8,219 bases of DNA from an uncultured Lachnospiraceae bacterium (GTDB lineage Bacteria; Bacillota; Clostridia; Lachnospirales; Lachnospiraceae), in NCBI GenBank assembly GCA_910585555.1, contig CAJUFU010000034.1, forward strand, positions 1 to 8,219. The letters are read 5' to 3'. The notes beneath the pieces were generated by a model. The model saw only the letters and a program-made list of their open reading frames with translations. It made no database searches and was not told the origin of the DNA. Both the position numbers and the translations under genes were made by a program. Of the stretch, positions 1 through 5,882 are shown in pieces (the stretch's first letter is position 1; the number at the start of each line of letters is the position of its first letter).

Positions 1-37
1 GTACATATTTCTACATACACTGTTCTTTGCATCGTCC

Positions 38-88
38 TTATCTAAATGACATTGCTTTTTTCTCTCGTATTTTCTTCGTTTTTCCCAT
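38..88 (-). pseudogene. Short ORF after ridA with a strong RBS: broken gene start or leader peptide
   Basis: Downstream of the ridA stop, the minus strand carries AGGAGG (100-105) followed 11 nt later by an ATG at 88. The frame reads MGKTKKIREKKAMSFR and stops at TAA (38-40). A lysine-rich start ending in MSF resembles, only loosely and from memory, the N-terminus of NhaC-type antiporters, which can accompany RidA genes. Two other frames stay open to the window edge. One would need an ATA start at 90 (9 nt from the AGGAGG) and gives 30 codons. The other starts at ATG 32, shortly after the TAA, and reads MQRTVYVEIC. It is therefore either the start of a frameshifted or decayed gene, a short coupled leader, or the real start of the next gene in another frame. 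The window ends too soon to decide. Confidence 0.3.
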
Positions 89-117
89 ATTTTGAAATCC
101 CTCCTGTTTGTTGGTGA

Positions 118-492
118 TTACAATTCTGCAATCACTTCTACTTCGCACAATACATTTTTTGGTAATGTTTTTACAGCGACACATGATCTCGCAGGTTTGC
201 TTATAAAATATTCGGAATATATCTCATTGAACGCTGCAAAATCATCCATATCCGCAAGAAAACAGGTTGTCTTAATTACATGATTAAATGTAACCCCTGC
301 TTCTTCCAAAATGGCTGAAATATTTTTCATTACTTGTTTTGCCTGTGCCTTAATTTCCGTACCCACAATCTCACCGTTTTCTGCTGCAGCCGGAATCTGT
401 CCCGATGTAAAAAGTAGGCCGTTACAGCAAATTGCCTGTGAATAGGGGCCAATTGCCGGTGCCCCCTTTGATGTCTGAATCGTTTTAAGCAT
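118..492 (-). CDS. ridA: RidA/YjgF/UK114-family reactive enamine/imine deaminase
   Basis: This 124-residue protein has the usual length of the RidA family, cytoplasmic trimers that hydrolyse reactive enamine/imine intermediates such as 2-aminoacrylate released by PLP-dependent dehydratases. The N-terminal GPYSQA motif carries Tyr17. The C-terminal block has Arg102, which binds the substrate carboxylate, and Glu117 fifteen residues later, the spacing found in active RidA proteins, so it should be catalytically competent. The start at 492 is chosen over an in-frame ATG at 510 because AGGAGGG (498-504) lies 5 nt upstream of it and the upstream ATG has no ribosome binding site. The gene is divergent from a PAS-HTH regulator and has its own promoter containing a palindrome, which suggests specific regulation. 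Its natural amine or amino-acid partner pathway is not visible here. The family call is secure; the physiological role is inferred. Confidence 0.93.
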   Translation of the reverse strand: MLKTIQTSKGAPAIGPYSQAICCNGLLFTSGQIPAAAENGEIVGTEIKAQAKQVMKNISAILEEAGVTFNHVIKTTCFLADMDDFAAFNEIYSEYFISKPARSCVAVKTLPKNVLCEVEVIAEL

Positions 493-536
493 TTCTTCCC
501 TCCTTTGCATTACTTTTTTTCACTTACTGTACTATA

Positions 537-565
537 ATAATATCGCTAAAATATATTTTAGTAAA
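537..565 (-). promoter_or_regulatory. Sigma-A-type promoter of ridA
   Basis: On the minus strand TTTACT (560-565) is followed after exactly 17 bp by TATTAT (537-542), close to the TTGACA/TATAAT consensus. Transcription would begin near 530, leaving a leader of about 40 nt before the ridA start. The spacer contains the palindrome at 546-561. Seen in sequence only; no start site has been mapped. Confidence 0.6.
546..561. promoter_or_regulatory. Perfect 16-bp palindrome, probable operator between ridA and its regulator
   Basis: CTAAAATATATTTTAG is identical to its own reverse complement. It lies between the -35 and -10 hexamers of the ridA promoter, touching the end of the -35, and about 57 bp upstream of the -35 of the divergent regulator gene. 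A protein bound there would occlude or remodel the ridA promoter. The adjacent PAS-HTH regulator is the obvious candidate ligand. That pairing is inferred from position and symmetry, and AT-only palindromes can occur by chance. Confidence 0.55.
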
Positions 566-617
566 TAGCGCTTTGTTTGCCGTTTTATACGAAAAGATAA
601 AATTATTTTTATTCAAC

Positions 618-646
618 TTGTACAATATATGATTTACGAATATAAT
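618..646 (+). promoter_or_regulatory. Sigma-A-type promoter of the PAS-HTH regulator (and probably the MATE gene)
   Basis: TTGTAC (618-623), a 17-bp spacer and a perfect TATAAT (641-646) form a strong vegetative promoter. Transcription should start near 653, just before the ribosome binding site AGGGGGAA (662-669). An in-frame ATG at 629 lies inside this promoter, which argues that it is not the start codon. Confidence 0.65.
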
Positions 647-676
647 GGAAATATAGAGATCAGGGGGAAAATTGCT

Positions 677-1360
677 ATGACGAATGACAAACCGTATCTT
701 GTGCTGACGGCCGCCGACAAGGCGATTTTAGAATCCTATGCGGCTATGGTGCCAAATTTAGGAGAATACCTTGGAGACGGCTATGAAATTATCCTGCATA
801 GTTTAGAAAACTTACATCATTCTGTGATTGAGAATGTAAATGGACATTATTCCGGCCGGGCAAATGGCGCTCCGATTACAGATCTTGCGCTTTCCATGTT
901 ATCCAAGATCGAACATGACAAAAGTCATGCCAATATCTGCTATATGAACCGTTCAAAATCCGGAGTACCTCTTCGCTCTTCCACCATTCCAATTTTTGGA
1001 GAGCATAAAAGAATCATCGGACTGTTGTGTATTAATTTCTATACAGACATTCCCTTTTCTTCCGTTTTGAAAAAATTTTCCTTCGATTCGCCAACGATAC
1101 AATCCATTTCCCCGGAAATTCGGGAAAACTTTGCAGAAAATACGGATGAACTGATCGAGACAGCCTTGGCAGAAATTAAAAATACCATTATGAACGATCT
1201 GTCTATTTCTTCTCAAAATAAGAATAAAGAAATCGTTCTGGAACTTTATCACAGAGGTATTTTTAACATCAAAGATTCTGTCCTTAAAGTTGCCTCTCTT
1301 CTTGGTATCTCCAAAAATACGGTATACATGCATATCCGCAATCTGAAATCCAAAGAATAA
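677..1360 (+). CDS. YheO/DauR-like transcriptional regulator (PAS-like domain plus HTH)
   Basis: This 227-residue DNA-binding protein has the two-part layout of the YheO family. An N-terminal PAS-like sensor domain (about residues 18-125; PF08348 type) contains the characteristic GRANGAPITD block (60-69) and the LRSSTIPI...GLLCINF strands (99-121). A C-terminal helix-turn-helix (about 165-225; PF13309 type) ends in LKVASLLGISKNTVYMHIRN. DauR, a known member, represses D-arginine catabolism, and other members control amino-acid or amine genes, which fits a divergent ridA. The start at 677 follows AGGGGGAA at 662-669; the longer frame from 629 would begin inside the promoter. The likely target is the palindrome at 546-561, and the gene may be autoregulated. 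The MATE gene 43 bp downstream is probably in the same transcript. Effector unknown. The family call is confident; the target is inferred. Confidence 0.88.
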   Translation: MTNDKPYLVLTAADKAILESYAAMVPNLGEYLGDGYEIILHSLENLHHSVIENVNGHYSGRANGAPITDLALSMLSKIEHDKSHANICYMNRSKSGVPLRSSTIPIFGEHKRIIGLLCINFYTDIPFSSVLKKFSFDSPTIQSISPEIRENFAENTDELIETALAEIKNTIMNDLSISSQNKNKEIVLELYHRGIFNIKDSVLKVASLLGISKNTVYMHIRNLKSKE

Positions 1361-1403
1361 CGCAGCTATCATCTACACCTTTTATGACAAGTGGAGGAAG
1401 CAT

Positions 1404-2765
1404 ATGGAAACCAACGGGAAAAATTCTCAAACCACACGGCTGACAGAAGGCTGTATCTGGAAACAGATCATTGCTTTTGCCCTCCCTCTTTTTGTGGGCA
1501 ATCTATTTCAACAGTTATATAATACCGCCGATTCCCTGATCGTCGGAAATTTTCTGGGAAGCAATGCCTTGGCTGCCGTCTCCTCTTCCGGCAATCTGAT
1601 TTTTCTGATGGTGGGATTTTTTCAGGGTATCGCCGTGGGCGCCGGCGTGGTAATCGCAAGATATTATGGCGCAGATGACGATAAAGAAGTCAATAAAGCA
1701 GTACATACCACAGTGGCTTTCGGACTGGCTGCGGGTGTTTTTCTGACCATATGCGGGACGCTTCTCACTTCCCGTATCCTCATATGGATGGGCACGCCGG
1801 CAGACGTACTTCCGGAATCCGCGGTGTATTTTAGAATTTATTTTTTGGGTTCATTATCCTTTGTCATGTACAACGTTTTTGTGGGAATCCTGCAGTCCGT
1901 GGGCGACAGCCGCCACCCGCTGATTTATCTGGTGATATCGTCTGTCATCAACATCCTTTTGGACCTTTTGTTTGTGGCTGTACTGGGCTTCGGTGTGGGT
2001 TCTGCCGCCGTGGCTACCATTCTCTCCCAGTTTTTCAGCGCCTTTTTATGTCTCTACCGCCTTACCCGCAAGAGTCCGGAGGCCTATCGTGTGTATATCA
2101 GACAGATTCGTTTCGACCTGCCGATGCTTAAGCAGATCATCGCCAACGGACTGCCTGCCGGATTTCAAAATTCCATCATCGCCCTGGCCAATGTGGTGGT
2201 GCAGTCCAACATCAACCAATTTGGCAAGATGGCGGTAGCAGGAAGCGGCGCCTACTCCAAGATCGAGGGCTTCGGTTTCCTGCCTATCACCTGTTTCGCC
2301 ATGGCCCTTACCACGTTCATCAGCCAGAATCTGGGCGCCAGGCAGTATGACCGGGCTAAACAAGGTGCCCGGTTTGGTATTCTCTGCTCTATCATCATGG
2401 CAGAACTTGTGGGAATCTGTATCTATTTCACCATTCCCACTCTGATTTCCGCTTTCAATCGTACCCCGGAAGTAATCGCCTATGGCACGACCCATGCCCG
2501 CATTACTACGCTTTTCTATTTCCTGCTGGCCTTCTCCCACTGTATTGCCGGTATCTTAAGAGGTGCCGGAAAGGCTGCTGTCCCTATGCTTACCATGCTC
2601 TGTTTCTGGTGTATCGTCCGGGTCAGTTATATTACGATTATCGTACATTTCATCCCGGTAATCAACGTGATCTTCTGGGCCTATCCGCTGACTTGGAGCT
2701 TAAGTTCCATTGTGTTTCTTATTTATTTCCTGAAGGCTGACTGGGTACATGGGTTTGAGCGGTAA
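1404..2765 (+). CDS. MATE-family multidrug/sodium (or proton) antiporter
   Basis: This 453-residue integral membrane protein matches the family's normal length and carries about twelve hydrophobic segments (roughly 18-38, 62-83, 102-122, 140-163, 172-196, 200-218, 245-268, 290-308, 325-347, 365-386, 392-413 and 418-443). Typical MATE signatures are the N-terminal PLFVGNLFQQLYNTADSLIVG (28-48), VVIARYYGA (82-90), GILQSVGDSRHPL (161-173) and, in the second half, the matching FISQNLGARQYDRAK (305-319) and GILRGAGK (383-390). MATE proteins export organic cations, drugs or metabolites in exchange for Na+ or H+; the substrate cannot be read from sequence. The ribosome binding site GGAGGA (1393-1398) precedes the start. 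It follows the PAS-HTH regulator by 43 bp with no terminator seen, so co-transcription and export of the regulator's effector are possible. Its last 43 bp overlap the convergent gene on the other strand. Confidence 0.93.
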   Translation: METNGKNSQTTRLTEGCIWKQIIAFALPLFVGNLFQQLYNTADSLIVGNFLGSNALAAVSSSGNLIFLMVGFFQGIAVGAGVVIARYYGADDDKEVNKAVHTTVAFGLAAGVFLTICGTLLTSRILIWMGTPADVLPESAVYFRIYFLGSLSFVMYNVFVGILQSVGDSRHPLIYLVISSVINILLDLLFVAVLGFGVGSAAVATILSQFFSAFLCLYRLTRKSPEAYRVYIRQIRFDLPMLKQIIANGLPAGFQNSIIALANVVVQSNINQFGKMAVAGSGAYSKIEGFGFLPITCFAMALTTFISQNLGARQYDRAKQGARFGILCSIIMAELVGICIYFTIPTLISAFNRTPEVIAYGTTHARITTLFYFLLAFSHCIAGILRGAGKAAVPMLTMLCFWCIVRVSYITIIVHFIPVINVIFWAYPLTWSLSSIVFLIYFLKADWVHGFER

Positions 2766-3469
2766 ATGCCAAGCAGGCAGATTAGCTTGGTTTCCTCGTT
2801 TGATATATGTGCGATAGCATTTTCAAGCGTTTCATAAGAGGGGCTTGCGGTGTAATCTCCGTTCCTATCCCGAACATAGGCATTGTGCAGCACATACCCA
2901 TTTTTTCGTGTTATACAGACCGTGTGTATTTGTTTGGTGATATCGCATTTGTCATTATATACCGTTGCGATCATCACGAAGCTGTCCCGCTCAATCGCTT
3001 CCATGGTACGCCTATCTCCATAGGATAAAAGAACTTCAAATCCACATCTCTTAAAATATTCTGCTACTGCCAGGGGTGATGTACCAAACGTTCCCCACAA
3101 TGCGGCGCCCTTTGCCTCAAAATAGCGAATCAGGCCCGCCATATCTTCTGGCGAGCCTGCCCCCTGCATCGTTTTGGCCGCATTAAAAGCTGCGATGATC
3201 TCACAACCGGAATACATCATATCATGATGCCGTCCTGCGCCAAACCATATATCCTTCCACTGTTTCTGGTTTTCAATACAGACTCCGGCATCTTTCCAAA
3301 CAGCCTTCTTGCTTTTCCTTAAATTTTCCAGATTGTGTCTATAATTCCTTTCTCTGACGGACCGCGGCACCTTTATCCATGTCAGCATATGGTACACCCT
3401 GATAACAGTCTTATTGCCGATATACTTTGGTATAAAAGAAACGAAAAACGTCTTCGCTGCTTTTCTCAT
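2723..3469 (-). CDS. Uncharacterised cysteine-peptidase-like protein (papain/C39-like pattern)
   Basis: This 248-residue protein belongs to no family I can name with certainty. It has no signal peptide or clear membrane segment, and the first 70 residues are basic. YSGCEIIAAFNA (86-97) resembles the Cys-bearing helix of C39/papain-fold peptidases, with Cys89 as putative nucleophile. A later strand pair, HTVCITRKNGYVLHNAY (182-198), supplies His182 and Asn196, the expected order for a Cys-His-Asn/Asp triad. Between them, GTFGTSPLAVAEYFKRCGF (126-144) looks like the central helix of such proteins. I recall similar short hypothetical proteins in Lachnospiraceae. Ribosome-binding purines (AGGGAG, 3481-3486) precede the start. 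It sits 48 bp after the GH1-ManA gene and is probably the last gene of that operon, but a role in sugar use is not evident. Its C-terminal coding end overlaps the MATE gene by 43 bp. Real gene: likely; peptidase activity: tentative. Confidence 0.7.
   Translation of the reverse strand: MRKAAKTFFVSFIPKYIGNKTVIRVYHMLTWIKVPRSVRERNYRHNLENLRKSKKAVWKDAGVCIENQKQWKDIWFGAGRHHDMMYSGCEIIAAFNAAKTMQGAGSPEDMAGLIRYFEAKGAALWGTFGTSPLAVAEYFKRCGFEVLLSYGDRRTMEAIERDSFVMIATVYNDKCDITKQIHTVCITRKNGYVLHNAYVRDRNGDYTASPSYETLENAIAHISNEETKLICLLGIYRSNPCTQSAFRK
2769..2801 (+). terminator. Weak candidate terminator for the regulator-MATE transcript
   Basis: Four bases after the MATE stop, CCAAGC (2769-2774) and GCTTGG (2785-2790) form a 6-bp stem with a 10-nt loop, followed by the broken T-rich run TTTCCTCGTTT. 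The hairpin lies inside the coding sequence of the convergent gene. The stem is short and the T-tract interrupted, so function is uncertain, but no other terminator exists for the plus-strand transcript here. Confidence 0.35.
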
Positions 3470-3517
3470 AAACTCTCTTTCTCCCTGTTATTTAAATCCA
3501 GCCAAAGAAGGACAATC

Positions 3518-5821
3518 TCAGACCGCAGATGCGATAATCTGCATATTTCCCTGCATTTCCACCTTACCATAACCACAGGGCAGGATGAAGTGGTCACCCT
3601 TTTGTATCATCTGTCCATTGAGCAGTCCCTCCCCTTGTGTCACGCTCATGATCAGGAAAGGGTATTCCTGTTCAAAGGAAATCTGCTTTGTCACATCCAG
3701 CTTCCATACTTTATAATAATCACAGGAGATCAATAAGTTCATCTGGTTTTGGGGCAGTTTGTCTGCTTCTATAACACTTTCCTTGGCAGACTTAGCCGGT
3801 ACTGTGATCACATCAATACTCTGTTCCACATGGAGCTGTCTTGGCTTCCCATCGGTGAGTCTGTCATAATCATAGACACGGTAAGTGATGTCACTGTTCT
3901 GCTGGGTCTCTAACAGCATGATGCCGCCCTTGATGGCATGTACGGTGCCCGGATCAATCTGAATGAAGTCGCCTTTCTTTACCGGAATCTCCCTGATAAA
4001 CTGGCTCCATTTACCCTGCCGAATCATATCTTCCATTTCCTGCCTGTCCTTGGCATGATGACCGATCACCAGTGTAGAATCCTCCTGGCAGTCCAGAATA
4101 TACCAGCACTCTGTCTTGCCGAAAGAACCGTTCTCATGTACTTTGGCATAAGCATCATCGGGGTGCACCTGGATACTGAGATCTGTTTTCGCGTCAATAA
4201 TCTTGGTCAGAAGGGGAAACCGGTCATAACCTGTCTCGCCAAAAAGCTCAGGGTGTTTCTCCCACAATGCAGACAAGGTACATCCTTCATATATACCCTC
4301 TCTGACCCTGCAGTCGCCGTTTGGGTGGGCACTGACTGCCCAGCACTCTCCTGTATTGTCTCCCGGAATCTGATAGGGCCAGTCGCTTCCCAGACGGCTG
4401 CCGCCCCAGATCATCTGTTTGAACACCGGATTTAAAAATAAAATCGGTCTCTCCTTTTCGTTAATCGATAACATAGCGCCATTCTCCTCCATTATTTTTT
4501 GATACCAGTAGGCCGAATCCTTCACAATCCGCTTCTGGGTCTTAAAATCTACATATACAATCCCAAATCGTTCGGTATAGCCCTTATTCCACTCAAAATT
4601 ATCCAGAAAGGTCCACAGGAAATACCCTCTCACATCGGCTCCATCGTCACTGGCCTTTTGCAAGGCCGACAGATAAGAATCCAAAAAGGTAATCCGATTA
4701 GGATCGTGCACCCTGCCGTCTTTGGATATCATATCATGACAGGACATGCCATTTTCTGTGATATAGAGGGGCCGTTTATACCTCTCATAGAGAAATCTCA
4801 CACCCCAGTAGAGACACTGCGGTGTCACCGGCCATCCCGCTGCAGTCTTTGAAAATCCGGCTGGTCTGTCCACAAACTCCGGCTCTCCGTCTTTGCCTGC
4901 CCGTACCATATAACCATTATAAATATTTTGTCCCATAAAGTCTATGGGCTGTGCAATCAATTGCATGTCCGCCTCTGTAATGACCGGCAGATAGTCTTTG
5001 AATTTAGCCATTCCCTCTTCCGGATATTTCCCTAAAAATACAGGGTCTGAGAACCAGGCTACATTCCAGGTCCAGTTATCCATGGGATGATAGAAAGAAA
5101 AAAGCACACGCCTGGCCGCCTTGATATCTTCCGGTTTATCACTGGCCGGATAGGCCATACCGCAAGTGGGCGCATACCCAATCTGAATGGGCCGTACCGC
5201 ATATTTGCGCAGATTGATCACTGCCTGCCCGTGTGCCCGCAGGGCGTTATGGGCAATCTGAAAAGTCTCCTGAAGCCCAAGCTTTTTGCCCGGTGCATGG
5301 ATACCCTGCAGGTGTCCAAGCCCTACGAAGCACTGTGGCTCGTTGAGTGTGATAAAATATTCACAGACATCAGAGAACTTCTCCGCGATGACTCTCGCAT
5401 ACTCTCCAAACCAATGAATGATATCTTCGTTGAGCCAGCCGCCCCTGTCCTGCAGCGCCTGGGGAAGTTCCCAATGATACATGGTAAGGTAAGGCGTGAT
5501 TCCGTTCTTCTTCATCTCCAAAATCATATCCCGGTACAGCGTCACCGCCTTTTCATTGACTCGCCCTGTCCCCTCCGGCATGAGTCTCGCCCAATTGACA
5601 GAAAAACGATAGGCTTTGATTCCCAAAAGCCGCATTAACCGGTAGTCTTCTGGATAACGGTGCATATGGTCACATGCCACGAATGCGTCCGTACCATCCT
5701 GAATGCCGCCCTCCCCGGTGAAGGTATCCCATATCATCCGGCCGGCGCCGTCCTTGGGGTCACGGCCTTCCACCTGATAAGCACTGCTGGCAACACCCCA
5801 TACAAAATCCTCTCGAAACAT
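3518..5821 (-). CDS. Fusion of GH1 beta-glucosidase and type I mannose-6-phosphate isomerase (ManA)
   Basis: One continuous 767-codon frame encodes two complete enzymes. Residues 1-446 are a GH1 glycosidase: WGVASSAYQVEG (8-19), acid/base Glu161 in TLNEP, nucleophile Glu356 in ITENG and the sugar-binding DNFEW (407-411). The last motif fits hydrolysis of unphosphorylated beta-glucosides or related sugars rather than a 6-phospho-glycosidase. Residues about 457-767 are a ManA/GmuF-type isomerase converting mannose-6-phosphate to fructose-6-phosphate. Its zinc ligands are Gln551 and His553 in QVHPDD, Glu571 in KTECW and His628 in PGTVHAI, and the catalytic Arg648 lies in TYRVYDYDR. The linker is only about 10 residues. 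The GH1 part ends where such enzymes normally stop, and Met450 is where a free ManA would begin, with its own Shine-Dalgarno, so this looks like loss of a stop between adjacent genes. No signal peptide: cytoplasmic. The ribosome binding site GAAGGGAG precedes the start. Second gene of the operon, 61 bp after the esterase. Confidence 0.92.
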   Translation of the reverse strand: MFREDFVWGVASSAYQVEGRDPKDGAGRMIWDTFTGEGGIQDGTDAFVACDHMHRYPEDYRLMRLLGIKAYRFSVNWARLMPEGTGRVNEKAVTLYRDMILEMKKNGITPYLTMYHWELPQALQDRGGWLNEDIIHWFGEYARVIAEKFSDVCEYFITLNEPQCFVGLGHLQGIHAPGKKLGLQETFQIAHNALRAHGQAVINLRKYAVRPIQIGYAPTCGMAYPASDKPEDIKAARRVLFSFYHPMDNWTWNVAWFSDPVFLGKYPEEGMAKFKDYLPVITEADMQLIAQPIDFMGQNIYNGYMVRAGKDGEPEFVDRPAGFSKTAAGWPVTPQCLYWGVRFLYERYKRPLYITENGMSCHDMISKDGRVHDPNRITFLDSYLSALQKASDDGADVRGYFLWTFLDNFEWNKGYTERFGIVYVDFKTQKRIVKDSAYWYQKIMEENGAMLSINEKERPILFLNPVFKQMIWGGSRLGSDWPYQIPGDNTGECWAVSAHPNGDCRVREGIYEGCTLSALWEKHPELFGETGYDRFPLLTKIIDAKTDLSIQVHPDDAYAKVHENGSFGKTECWYILDCQEDSTLVIGHHAKDRQEMEDMIRQGKWSQFIREIPVKKGDFIQIDPGTVHAIKGGIMLLETQQNSDITYRVYDYDRLTDGKPRQLHVEQSIDVITVPAKSAKESVIEADKLPQNQMNLLISCDYYKVWKLDVTKQISFEQEYPFLIMSVTQGEGLLNGQMIQKGDHFILPCGYGKVEMQGNMQIIASAV
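4472..4490 (-). promoter_or_regulatory. Internal Shine-Dalgarno and ATG for free-standing ManA
   Basis: Inside the fused gene the minus strand reads GGAGGAG (4484-4490), then 9 nt, then ATG (4472-4474), which is Met450. Initiation here would give a 318-residue protein running from 4474 to 3518, the normal length and N-terminus of a type I mannose-6-phosphate isomerase. Separate ManA may therefore be made alongside the fusion. The purine run also encodes Glu-Glu, so chance is possible, but its strength, spacing and position at the domain boundary together make it likely functional or a relic of the unfused arrangement. Confidence 0.6.
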
Positions 5822-5854
5822 CTGATTTCTCCCTTCTTTTTCCGTTTATCTCCT

Positions 5855-5875
5855 GTATCTGCCCGGTGCAGATAC
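5855..5875 (-). repeat. Perfect 8-bp hairpin between the esterase and GH1-ManA genes
   Basis: GTATCTGC and GCAGATAC form an uninterrupted 8-bp stem with a 5-nt loop (ACCGG in the transcript) in the 61-bp spacer between the two genes. No T-tract follows on the minus strand, so it is not a standard intrinsic terminator. A role as an RNA processing or stability element that adjusts expression of the two genes is possible, but inferred from shape only. Confidence 0.5.
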
Positions 5876-5882
5876 CTTCTGC

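Noticed and set aside
587..595. Shared ATACGAAAA string near the ridA regulator and (minus strand) near 7254-7262
   Set aside because: A 9-mer match between two AT-rich intergenic regions with different orientation and placement is probably chance.
953..1372. Antisense ORF of 139 codons across the regulator gene
   Set aside because: It overlaps a clearly recognised regulator, has no recognisable motifs or ribosome binding site, and is cysteine/phenylalanine-rich as expected of a shadow frame.
3518..5821. GH1 domain as a 6-phospho-beta-glucosidase of a PTS system
   Set aside because: The C-terminal DNFEW...GYTERFG segment is the pattern of enzymes acting on unphosphorylated sugars, and no PTS genes are nearby.
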